From Clytia hemisphaerica (Eukaryota; Cnidaria; Hydrozoa; Leptothecata; Clytiidae): a stretch of DNA of 64,000 bases. Where the stretch lies: assembly GCA_902728285.1 (NCBI GenBank), contig CACVBU010000743.1:2180802-2244801 (forward strand), given 5' to 3'. The notes under the pieces are model-generated. The model searched no databases and was not told where the DNA came from. It saw only the letters and a program-made list of their open reading frames with translations. Positions 51,966 through 62,600 of this stretch are shown here, in pieces. Position numbers and translations under genes: made by a program. Every line of letters starts with the position of its first letter. Within the stretch, counting starts at the first letter, position 1.

Positions 51966-54296
51966 ATGAGTGCTTATCCTGGAAATAATGATAAATTATC
52001 ATCCATATCAGAATATGGTGATTATTCTACAAGAACCAGCTTAACAGGTTTGAGCATGTTTTCTGGAAGCCCTTATTCTCAAAGTCCAAGTGGGGGCTCG
52101 CTAAGCACGCTTGCATCAGTCTCAACCAGAAGTTACCAACCCAACGGCTCATCACAATCCTCAGCCTCTGGTGGCAACAATCAAATAATGACTCAAAGAG
52201 TTCGTGGAGCACCAAAACATAACTATGAATTCTGTAAAAAAGTACGAGTGTCAATGGCTTTACTTGGTATTTTGGTTCTCGTCGCTGCAATTTTTATGCT
52301 GAGTTTTTATTTACCGAAACAGTATGAAGAGGAACCAACTGTTTTACCCCCTGAAGAGCCACCGCTTTGGGATGATATGATATCATATAAAGTTCAGAAT
52401 AACGAGCTTCTATTCACATTCGCACAAAATGTAACATCAGCACTGTCCAATCCTACCCTGATTGCTTTGAAAGCCAACTTTGGTGTTTTACTATCAGCAG
52501 AGTCCAAGGAGAATATCACTATCAAAGAAACAAATTCAACCCTTCGAATGACCTTTCTTGACAAGGAAACTGGGAAAACCACCCTCGAAATTGAGAAAAG
52601 TGATGAATACCCTCAGTGTTTTGAGGTTAAATGGACAACAAAGTACCAAAATAAATTGGACGATTGTTTCGATATAATCTCTTCTCATTGGTACGGCTTG
52701 GGAGAGGTTTTTACACAAAAATGGCCACTTGATAAGGCAAAATTTGAGATGACCCCATTTTTAACAGCTGACTTCATTGATGAATATATATCAACGCAGT
52801 TTGGGGGAGTTTTAGAGCCTTTTCTTATTAATAGTAGAGGCGCTGGTATTTACATCGACGATCATGTTCCGCTTCATATTAGCATGGATGAAAATGATAG
52901 CAAGAAAATGTGCCTCAGAGCTGATCCTACAACAGAATATAGTCGAATGTATAAAGAAGTCCCAAGCAATGCCACTAATGTTCTTAAATACACAATATGT
53001 GTAGAGGAAAACATAAAGAAGGTTCATAAGCTTTTATTTGATAGATTTATTGAAAAACCTGTGTCAACTCCTGATCTTGAGGTTATGAAAAGTCCAATTT
53101 GGTCAACTTGGGTACGCTATAAAAGAGAGGTTAATCAAAGTATTGTGCTTTCTATGGCTGAGCAAATCAACAAGTATAAATTCGAAAAAAGTCATATTCA
53201 GATTGAAGGTCATTATTCTAAGAATTATGGAGACTTTGCTTTTGACACTGACAAATTTGAAAATGTACCTCAAATGTTGGATCTTTTAACAACCTGGGGT
53301 TTCAAAGTGACATTGACTGTTTCTCCATTCATTAACTTGCAATCAACCAATTTTATCAAATCTGTCGATTTCGGAATCAAAGTTGGCGAAAAGAACGTAC
53401 CTGGAATATCCAGATGGTGGAATGGTCTTGCCATTATGATTGATACAACAAACCCTAAAGCACAAGACTTTTTTATAAACACCTTTTTGGAAAGTTTTAA
53501 AAAGTTGAGAATTTCTGGATTCAAATTTGATATTGGTGAAACCAATTATTTACCTGAAGGCTACAAGTTTAATCGAGATGTGCCAAACCCAAATTATTAC
53601 AGTAAAACCTATGTTCAAATGGCATCCCATTACAAGCTATCAGAGGTACGTGCTGCTTATAAAGCCCAAATGTATCCTACCTTTGTTCGAATGCTTGATC
53701 GTACCTCCTACTGGAAGATTGAAAATGGTTTGTTGAGTGTTGTTACAACAGCGCTAACCTTAAGTATCCTTGGTTACCCTTACATTGTCCCTGATATGGT
53801 TGGTGGGAATGCGTACATCCAAAAACCAAATAAGGAATTGTATGTTCGTTGGACACAATTATCAGTATTTCTTCCTTGTATTCAGTTTTCAATCACACCT
53901 TGGGATTATGATGATGAAGTGGTTGGTTTGGTACGACATGCTTTGGAAATTCGTAAAAATTTGACTGGTATTATGATAGATGCTGCCAAGAAGTTCCCTG
54001 AAACTGGTGAACCAATTATTCGACCATTGTGGTGGTATTGGCCAAAGGAGCATAATGCATTAGTAGCCTCGACACAGTTCATGTTAAGTGATAAATATTT
54101 GATTGCTCCTGTTGTTCATTTGAATATCGTGTCACATGCTGTTTACATCCCTCCTGGGGTTTGGGAAGAACAGTGGGGAGAGCGTCAAATTTTAAATATG
54201 ACTACAGGCAATCATTTGCATTATAACGTGACATTACATGATATATGTTATTTTAAATTACTCTCGAATCTGACTATGACAGACGATATGTCCTGA
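51966..54296 (+). CDS. GH31 family glycosidase, MYORG-like, type II membrane protein
   Basis: An uninterrupted 776-aa frame with an in-frame TAA six bases upstream of the start. Residues 1-90: cytoplasmic, Ser/Gly-rich tail. About 94-116: one membrane segment (MALLGILVLVAAIFMLSFYL), then a short Pro/Glu stalk and a lumenal or extracellular catalytic domain with about ten N-glycosylation sequons. The barrel carries FKFDIGE with the expected nucleophile Asp522, then MLDRTSYWKIENGL and GYPYIVPDMVGGNAY, the order seen in the metazoan myogenesis-regulating glycosidase (MYORG/KIAA1161) and related SITS-binding-type proteins. Vertebrate MYORG, somewhat shorter, is an alpha-galactosidase-like enzyme of secretory membranes. 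From the W-x-x-D-(N/x)-G pattern of relatives, the acid/base Asp is here Glu586, so activity may be altered. Intronless coding region; the donor sugar is unknown. Confidence 0.88.
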   Translation: MSAYPGNNDKLSSISEYGDYSTRTSLTGLSMFSGSPYSQSPSGGSLSTLASVSTRSYQPNGSSQSSASGGNNQIMTQRVRGAPKHNYEFCKKVRVSMALLGILVLVAAIFMLSFYLPKQYEEEPTVLPPEEPPLWDDMISYKVQNNELLFTFAQNVTSALSNPTLIALKANFGVLLSAESKENITIKETNSTLRMTFLDKETGKTTLEIEKSDEYPQCFEVKWTTKYQNKLDDCFDIISSHWYGLGEVFTQKWPLDKAKFEMTPFLTADFIDEYISTQFGGVLEPFLINSRGAGIYIDDHVPLHISMDENDSKKMCLRADPTTEYSRMYKEVPSNATNVLKYTICVEENIKKVHKLLFDRFIEKPVSTPDLEVMKSPIWSTWVRYKREVNQSIVLSMAEQINKYKFEKSHIQIEGHYSKNYGDFAFDTDKFENVPQMLDLLTTWGFKVTLTVSPFINLQSTNFIKSVDFGIKVGEKNVPGISRWWNGLAIMIDTTNPKAQDFFINTFLESFKKLRISGFKFDIGETNYLPEGYKFNRDVPNPNYYSKTYVQMASHYKLSEVRAAYKAQMYPTFVRMLDRTSYWKIENGLLSVVTTALTLSILGYPYIVPDMVGGNAYIQKPNKELYVRWTQLSVFLPCIQFSITPWDYDDEVVGLVRHALEIRKNLTGIMIDAAKKFPETGEPIIRPLWWYWPKEHNALVASTQFMLSDKYLIAPVVHLNIVSHAVYIPPGVWEEQWGERQILNMTTGNHLHYNVTLHDICYFKLLSNLTMTDDMS

Positions 54297-54394
54297 GATT
54301 TCTGGCAGTCGTGAGAAGAATAATGTTTTTTAATGAGCTTACCCCTTTGATAAATGCTTTTTTACTGCTATGAAAGGTTTATATTATATTCCTA

Positions 54395-54400
54395 AATAAA
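54395..54400 (+). terminator. Poly(A) signal AATAAA of the glycosidase gene
   Basis: AATAAA lies 99 nt after the stop codon and is followed by a GTGTTTTTGC stretch, the expected downstream element. Confidence 0.65.
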
Positions 54401-57400
54401 GTGTTTTTGCTTCCTGATTAGGGTATGGTGAGGTATCATAGACTCGTATTATAGTAATACTCAGGGATTATTGTGTTGGCTGCTTTCAATGCTATGTGAT
54501 GAATTTTGTCTTATCTTTAAATCTTCCACTGATTGTAATTGATTGTAAAGCTTTGTAGGCAATTATCTCAATCAATTTTTAAGTCAATGATTGGTGTTTT
54601 TGTTAAGCTAGCCGACAGTTCAGGGGTAATTTTGAATTAATCTAATGGTACCTCAATCAATGGGAAAAGATATTTTCTAGACTTTCAAGGTTTTTGGACT
54701 TGACTTTATATGAAGCAGAATGTTTTTAGAGCAAGTATGTAAAGTTTTTGTGTTTTTTGTGTGGCAATTTTATTATTCCAAGAAAATATTTGATGTAATT
54801 TGTTTTTCAATAAGTGCTACAATTTTTACCATCTCTTTTACTATTTTTTGTTCTAAACATTTATTTAATATATTTATAATTCTTTTTTCTGAACATTTTT
54901 TCTCTCTCGGATGACATTTTTGAAGTGACAACTGATTTCATACGTATTATGATCAATATTTTTTCATAAGAGGATTTTTATTCAATTCACTGTCATTGAT
55001 TTTGTTATTAGCATCAAAGTTTTTGAACTGAAGTTAAGTCATTTGGGGTTAAAATCAATGCAATGAGTTAGCTCACACCATAATATCTTATCATAATACC
55101 TTGCTTGAATCTAAACAAACTGATTGAGTCAAAAATATTTGAATTGTATACAATTGAATAGAAAATCAAAGTTATGATAATGCTGAAATTAGACTTAGCT
55201 ATATGACCTGTCAAAATTGATTTATATTACTTTCTTTGAAACAAAGCTGGATGTACATGTCTTGTCTTGACTTTAACATGCCAGTCATATTTCCATTGAA
55301 TCGTTTTTCCATTATATTGGTATATAGACTCAAACCTGCCAGCCCAAATAAATCTACGTGACCATCATTTAAGACTGTATGTACATCGTTATTTGAGCCA
55401 ATTTTAAACCTGAAGATTTTTTATAGGACTATTTTATACAAGTATATCATTGACAAGGACAAGTAAAAATTGATTGTTAGCTTTTGATCATTTAATGAGC
55501 CTCATATTCTTATAAAAGCAATGTATAGATTTTTGACAATACTTTGATGTTTATCCGTTTAATGGTATTAACGTTCTTTACATTATTCTAACGAGCTTTT
55601 ATTATTAATTGATTAGCAGTAGGAGGAAAATTTTTATATGATAGCTTGTTGTTAGATAATTCTCTTTTTTGTACATTTTTTTATTACAAACGTCCTTGTC
55701 CTTGTAAGCATTTCGTAGTCAATTTTAAACCGTTACTCAGTTGTAAATTGGGTGCTTTAACCAATTGGGTATCAGCCAAAAGGGCTTGTAGAATCCTTGG
55801 CCTTTAAAGACGAAAGAAAGTGGTAAATTATAAGATTTGTATTGGATTTCAGACGAAAAATTGAATCTAGCAATTTCTTTGTTTTTTATTTTTATTTCAA
55901 TCTAACGATTGTATCAAAACCTGGCTAACTGTTCTGCTTAAAATAATTGGCTTTGAAACCTACATCGGGGATTCTATTTCAGCCCTTTGGGTTTTTATTT
56001 GATTGCTTTAACCCGGTATTTTAATCATTTTCTACCAACGTCATCAAGTTAAGTTCGTATATTAAGTTGGAAAATGTTCTCATATTCAATCTTTAGAGTT
56101 TTTTACCTTCCAACCCAAAATTTCGTTTTGAGAAAAGGACATTTTTTACTTTATTTTTCACTTATAATATGTTTTGCTCTCTTTTTCATTTTCGATTTCT
56201 GTTATCATTTCTTAACTTGGATTTAAATATCAGCCTTTTTAAAGTTTTTGCAGGATTTTAGCTTGACGAAATTGGTTTTTCATCTTATAAATATTTTTAC
56301 CGATGAGATAAAGTTTTATTATTAATATCATTTTAATATCAATGAAATTTGAAGTTCTTTAATAAACTGAATTTTACTGGTAGTATTTTCAAGAATTTTT
56401 GTTGAGCAGCGCCTAACCAATATTATCCAAATTGGCAAAAGTTGCGCTTGAATCTACACATCTCAAAAAAGCAGACAAATGTTTATACATAGCAAAATCA
56501 TCAAAACTCACTATTTAAACTGGAGAATAATACGAATACGATGAAATACGATTACAATTCTTTGTTCACTCAATAGATATCGTACCTTAAGAGAAGAAAT
56601 TTTGGCGAATGAGCCTATTCGCCCTTATTTGTGCTATTTGGCGGAATTTATTTTGGCGATTTGATAAAACTTCTAAATTTGGCGAGAATTAATTTTGGCG
56701 AACGTCTCATTTTTGTTCTTAGCTGAAAAAAGAGGAAAAAAAGGGTTTTGGGGAGAAATAGAGACTAAATTGAAAGAAAATTAAATTTGGCGAGAATTTA
56801 TTTTGGCGAATGACCTATAAATTTAAATTTTGCCAAATTCACCAAAATTTCTTTCCGCCAAAATTTCTTCCCTTTTAAGGTATTCCCAAGACGATTGAAT
56901 AGGTTTTTAAGATTAAAATATTTATTATAAGTCATAAAATTTTACACAAATTTTGATGATTTTATGTAAAAATTTGTCCGCTTTTTGTGGGACACCCTGT
57001 TTTGTTTTTCTTTATTGCTAATTTTGTATAAGCTAATTTTTGATAATTTTTTTTGTGAGATTTTCCTCATTCAGCGTGACATTTTGTTTATAAGTTTATA
57101 CAAACTATATTGTTAATATTTAGATTTTAGCAAAATTTATTATTACGTCTCTCAGTTGACTATACTACCTTTCCTTCTTGGAAACTTCTAAGTTTGTCTT
57201 ATTGGGAAATTCGAGGTTCAAAAAAATGCATTACTACATTGCACTATATTACTGGTATTTGAAAAATTTGGTTGTCATAGCCGATAATTACCTTAAACTG
57301 CTTTTGAATGACGTTATTGGAATTCGATTAAGTAGCATCTTTTTATTGACATCTTAGATAAGCCCTGAAGAAATTTTGAAATGTAGTGGCTTAAATATTC

Positions 57401-57837
57401 CATCTGAAGGAATGGTATAGTATTTTTACCCATGTTTACTTGTTCTAGGAGGTATATCTCGAGCTGGGGCTGAGAAATCTATCTGTATCCTTTTAGAAGT
57501 CCTCTTATAATTATATCGATTTTCAAGTGTTTTCTGGTGGTATGATAATTGTTTTTTCCACATTAACCGTTCCCATGATTTTGCAAGACTAAATTTAGTT
57601 TTAACATTGAAAGAAGAATTATAAAAAATTCAGCAATATTTTTTTTCTCGCTTCATTGGTTAGGAATTTCCTTGGGAATAGCATTAATGAGATGTAGGAG
57701 AATGCGAGAAAGGAATCTTATCCAGTCAACAATATTGATTCTTTTAAAATTCGTATCTCATTCCTGATGACGGAATCTATAGTACTTCCTCGGTTTTCAA
57801 GTTTCAAATTTTTCATACGAGTTCTGGTTGTAAATGT
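54401..57837. other. Non-genic AT-rich stretch
   Basis: Apart from the TIR element at 56583-56882 no gene or clear repeat is seen. Short open frames (for example a hydrophobic 64-codon one at 54720) are within the chance range for this base composition. Confidence 0.5.
56583..56882. mobile_element. 300-bp TIR element with TACCTTAAGAGAAG ends and GGCGAATTTATTTTGGCG repeats
   Basis: The left end TACCTTAAGAGAAGAAATTT and GGCG pairs with the right end ...AAAATTTCTTCCCTTTTAAGGTA. The interior repeats TTTGGCGA(G/A)AATTTATTTT several times. Same plan as 22231-22418 (CCTTAA edge plus repeated short GCG-bearing units). Confidence 0.65.
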
Positions 57838-58159
57838 TACTCTTAGGTTCCAAATAAACGGGGGGGGTTGGAATAAACGGGGGGGTTGGAATAAACGTTG
57901 GGGTTGGAAAATTTTCTAGATTTTAATAAACGGGGGGGGCTAATTGCCGGGGGGTTGGAAATTGTACTTCTTAAACCCAAAAAGGTAAAAATAGGCTAAA
58001 GTCAGGCTATTTAGAGCAAAATAAGGGGCCTTCTCTTTGACAGCTGAAAATATTCTTAGAGATTAATAAACCGGGGGGTCCTAATAAGGTCCGGGGGGGT
58101 TGGAAAATTTTCGAAAAATTAACAAGCGGGGGGGCCCGTTTATTTGGAACCTAAGAGTA
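57838..58159. mobile_element. 322-bp TIR element with runs of G, copy 1
   Basis: The ends TACTCTTAGGTTCCAAATAA are exact inverted copies. Inside both ends are ACGGGGGGGTTGGAATAA-type units with runs of 5-8 G on the plus strand. Same layout as 63189-63433. Confidence 0.75.
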
Positions 58160-58425
58160 CTATCAATACACTATATGTATGAAAACCTTGCGGGTCGCTC
58201 AAACTCAAAAAATATAGGACGTCAGTGGCTTCACATCCTCCATAGCAGATTTACTCCAGCGTTCTTCTATACCTCATTGATCAGCTTCCATTAGCTTTCC
58301 ATAACTTTCGCCTTTTTCGCAAGGGGTGGAAGAAGTTCTGTTTTCTTTTAATACTAAATGTATAAATAATGTGTTGTAAATATGATTTATTTTTTCTTTC
58401 TTTTCCTCAATTTCTCATTCTAGCT

Positions 58426-58502
58426 GGAACAGAACGTCCAACAACATCCATAACGTCAAGAAGAGGTTCAGTATGATGGATGTTGGTTAGACGTTCTGTA
58501 CC
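58426..58502 (+). ncRNA. Pre-miRNA-sized hairpin, function unknown
   Basis: CAGAACGTCCAACAACATCC pairs with the inverted GGATGTTGGTTAGACGTTCTG, giving a roughly 25-bp imperfect stem with one bulge and a 26-nt loop. Size and imperfection resemble an animal miRNA precursor, but a small MITE remnant is at least as likely. Confidence 0.25.
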
Positions 58503-58714
58503 AACTCGAATTTTATTGTTATTTTTTGTTCGTCTATTTTCACCTTTTTGATTTTTACTTGCATTTTTCTTTTTTATTATGAAAAGATATTATGGAACAT
58601 ATTAGGAAAGATAGGTAAATAAAAGCTCCCCTCTGTCTAGTATTTCATTCAAAACCTTTCTATCAATATCCAAACCGACAGTAATTTCATAACAGATTCT
58701 CCATTCTGTACATT

Positions 58715-60890
58715 GGGGCCGCCCACATAGTACGTACGCACTAAAGGGGGGAAGGGGAGTCTTCTCAAAAGCGTATGCTTGCGTACGGGGGGAGCGGAGG
58801 GGTCAAAGGAAATTTACGTACGCAGAGAAAATTTTATTTCGTAGCCTTTTTTTGCTTGTTTTTTGTCAATTTTTACACTTTTTATACACATCAAGGAAAA
58901 GAAAACCTTTCTTAATTAACATCGAGTTTCATCATGGATTTATTATAAAGACTCTGGATAAACATCGAATGAAACGGTGGAGAGCGAAGTATTGTCTTTA
59001 TATTGTTTCAGAAAACAATCGATGTACAGGCTTTGTCCGCAAAGGACAACTGTCATGACGGCTCGAAGGACTCTGATTTTGAAAAATGATTAATACTCTT
59101 ACTTCTAAAAAGTTCTCTAACTTTTTCTGATCGTACTTTTGCTGGCTAAAAGTTTGAAAATAAATGCTAGAATTCCAAGTGAATACAATTATGAAATCTG
59201 GTGTGAGAAAAACATCTTCAGACGAGTAAAATCAAACAAAATGCTTATAATAACACGAAATTTTGAATTGGGAATATCTTTCCAATATTTCTCCGAGAAG
59301 AGCTGAGATTGACATATAATAGACGTGAGTCTCATAGCTCCACTTTATATGGTACTCGATGTAGAAATTTTCTTCCGACACGCTAAAGCTCTGAAGGTCG
59401 GGAAAATTTTAACATCTGGAACCTTTGGGTTACCATTTTTCTTTTTTTCTGTAAGGTTTCTCAGGCAGCAGAGATTTTCATGCTAAATTCAGTCGGGTGC
59501 AACCGATAGTCAAGCAAAAAGTGTGAGGACAGCTAGACACGACTGTGATGCGGTACATCAAACGATGACTCCTATAGGTCTCCGATGGTATATTGGCCCG
59601 CTCCTTCAGAGCTTTAGCGTGGGCGGCCGCCAATACGCCATCGGAATATCAGATAAAGCTCCACTCAACGATGTAAAAATAATAGATAACCAACTACCTC
59701 TAGAAGGCACTTCTCCCAAGAGAACAACCATTGTTTTCCTATTGAAATGAGCACTCCTTTAAATAGCTCTGTGTGCAGTGCGTGTTATGCTTTTAGCTAG
59801 ATTTTGACACACTTTTTGACATCCACTGAAGTGATAGAAAATTTGAATTGTTATTTACTGCAAATTTTGGAATTTTTTTCAAAAGATAAAGGTACTAATC
59901 TTTAGACAAATTGACTACGGATCGACCTGATACCACTTAATCTTCATCTGGATAAATAAACGCTCATAAAATGATGTTATCTGAAAAATATATGTGTGAT
60001 TTGAAGTGCGATATCTCACGAATGAAAAGTGCATGAAGGTTGCCTGATACAAAATAAACAGATGAATGTTTATAGAACAATAATATCTAATTAAAAAATT
60101 CCTTCTGTGAGGCTGCCTATAGGAAAATACACTTTTTCTAACCCAAATTTTGGAAAAATATACATCACGTGATCGATTCTGTCCAATAGAAGGTTGCAAA
60201 TGAAGCAAGTTTTTATTTAATTGCACTTTTTACGATGCAAAATGTCATTAATATTTTTACAACCGTAACACGGATGTTTTTTGAGAATCAAGGCAAGTTG
60301 GTTATCTATTATTTTTACATCGTTGCTCCACTGCGGTATGAAAATCTTTTGGTGGCACGTGGTGGCACGGTGGATTTTTTGAGGTTGAAGTTTAAAAATT
60401 TCTGGTGTCAATATTTAATTTCTTATACATAATATGTTTTTGCATCTTTCTCGAAATTTAAAACGTCATAACGACGTATAATTAGTAATTAACTAGATGA
60501 TTTTGAATCTCGGAGGAGAACTTAAAGTCTCATTTGGGAATTGGATAAGTGTATTTTGATGAGAAACGCCATTGAAATACTACCAAAAATCATTTAATGG
60601 TGGAAGGAGGGTGAACAATAATGTTATTACTGCGGACAAGGCTTGTACATGAGAAATAGGCAAAAATCAGCCCGTTGTTTTTCCAGTGTCTATAATAATT
60701 CCATGGTTTCATGTATGAAATGAAGGTCCGAACCAAACGATTTGAATTCGAAATTTCCTTCAACCGAGGAGGAGAGAGGGGTGAATGAGAAAGTACGTAC
60801 TTACCAGGGGGTATAGCCATTTGAGTACAGGGGGGGAGGGGGTACTCGATTTTCGACATTTTAGTGCGTACGTACTATGTGGACGGCCCC
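58715..60890. mobile_element. 2.2-kb TIR element, ends GGGGCCG(C/T)CCACATAGTACG
   Basis: The left end GGGGCCGCCCACATAGTACG, continuing TACGCACTAAA, is mirrored at 60860-60890 with one mismatch in the first 30 bp. G-rich segments follow on both inner sides. A second inverted pair lies inside (AACGATGTAAAAATAATAGA at about 59667; complement at about 60306), so another element is probably nested at about 59580-60360. No transposase recognised; target duplication unclear. Confidence 0.7.
59581..59645 (+). repeat. Stable hairpin
   Basis: TCCGATGGTATATTGGC pairs with GCCAATACGCCATCGGA, and the loop contains a further CCCGCT / AGCGTGGG pairing. Unusually GC-rich for the region (contains GCGGCCGC). 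Probably the tip of the inner nested element. Confidence 0.5.
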
Positions 60891-61498
60891 ATACCACGCT
60901 TTAGTCTTAAAGGGATTTGGCGAATTTGAACAACAAGCTAGGTTGAACAACAGTCAAAACACTCAAAATCGCGGTCCTTTTTTGCTGGAAATCAAAAACG
61001 AAAACGAAAGTGAAAGCGAAAGCGTCTGCCTTCTAATGTTTATGTTTTTAATTGATGCTTGATTTCATTTTGGTGGAATTGTTTTGCTTTAGCCAATCAG
61101 CGTGCTCAAAATCTCATTTAAAATTCATGCTAAAACTGGATGAAAAAGATCAAAGCGGCGCGGCAATCTGGACAGATTCTATCCTTCAGAGTACTAGAGT
61201 AATCAGAATCTGCTCGGAGATTAAACCGATAGTATCAATTTCTACTGTTGACTCATTCATAATCAAGAGATTTTCCTGGTCTGTCTGGTGAATAACTTAA
61301 GATAATTAAAAGAAATCTCATCTCGTTTGTGCTCTTTCGATTACCTAATAAAATATTTTGTAATGCACGCCTTTTTTAATAAAAATAGAGCTTATAAGAA
61401 TATCAGGGTGAAAATCGACTAAATGTTGAAAACACCTTAATTAAAGGAACTAATTGTGCAACTAATTTTCGCGGTGCGAGGGTACTAAATTGGCGCAT

Positions 61499-61750
61499 TA
61501 CCTTATCGGCCAAAACTCAGCCGGCCCTAATTTTAGTCACCTCTTCAAAATTTAGTCACTAAGGGTCGACTAAGTTTTGGCCGATAAGGTAGCCCAAAAT
61601 GTCATACATTGAGTGCAAAAAGCTGAGAGCTTCTTGTATTGCGCTCTTATTGGCGCTATCTTTGGACAACTTTTAATCTGGCCCAAATTTTTAGTCGGCC
61701 CTAATTGTAGTCACCAAGCCAAAATTTAGTCACTTAGGGCCGATAAGGTA
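61499..61750. mobile_element. 252-bp TIR element, ends TACCTTATCGGCC
   Basis: TACCTTATCGGCC at the left, GGCCGATAAGGTA at the right. A further inner copy of GGCCGATAAGGTA at about 61580 and repeated CTAATTTTAGTCAC units suggest a tandem or composite structure. Confidence 0.65.
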
Positions 61751-62219
61751 TGCGGAACTAATTTTCGCGCTTAATACCCATTTCTCACCGAAATTCTTTC
61801 ATATTCCTACGATTTTTAGTAAAAGCTGCATTTCGCAGTAGACACACCCAAAAACGCGAAAAATTAGTTTCGATTGTGTATCATAAAAATACTTTAAGGG
61901 TGAGATTTTGTGAATTTGGCAAGAATATAGTCAAAGAAGGCAACCTCATATATATAGCAGGACAGTTAAGATCTGTTTCTCTAAATAAGAATATGTTAAG
62001 AATGTCATACCCTTAGTTTGGATTCGGCATACTCCTTAGAATATTCCACCCTCAGCCCCAAAAACACAGCCCATTTTTGAAAAACAATTTGTAGTTAGAT
62101 TTGGGTCGAAAAGTGCCTAAAAATGGGGGTTTTTTTATTTTGTATGAAATTGCTTAATTGACTTTTTGCATGTAAAGACAGAAGGCAAGGTTCTCTAGAA
62201 AGTGACTGAAGCCGTTTCC

Positions 62220-62600
62220 GGCGGAAATTTTTTTGTCATTTTACTGGAAAATGACCATTTCTCGCGATTGGCTCGGTATTTTTTTCTGAAATTTTGCACA
62301 ATGATGTAAAATGGCCGATGTTCGAAAAAAAACTTTGGCACAAATTTAGAATGGGATTTTAATTGCTTTATTAATTAAGTTTTTCTGATTTTTAAAGTAA
62401 AGGCAGAAGGCAAAGTTCTCTAAAAAGTGTGGCTGAAGCCGTTTTATTTCCTGACAAAGTTTTTTTGAGTAAAGATCGTAATTTCCTATTTGGGGAAATT
62501 CCCTGTATTTCTTGCGTGTCAATATCGGTATTTTTTTCTAAAATTTTCACAATTGTGTAAAATGACAATGTTTAAAATCTGACAAAGCCCAAATTTCATG
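62220..62600 (+). repeat. Diverged copy of the repeat seen at 10300-11000
   Basis: Segments such as TCTCGCGATTGGCTCGGTAT, TTTTGCACAATGATGTAAAATGGC and AATGACAATGTTTAAAATCTGAC parallel 10310-10400 and 10810-10860. The end-motif CAGGTAGGTGCATTCAGCAT appears at 63845. Confidence 0.5.
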
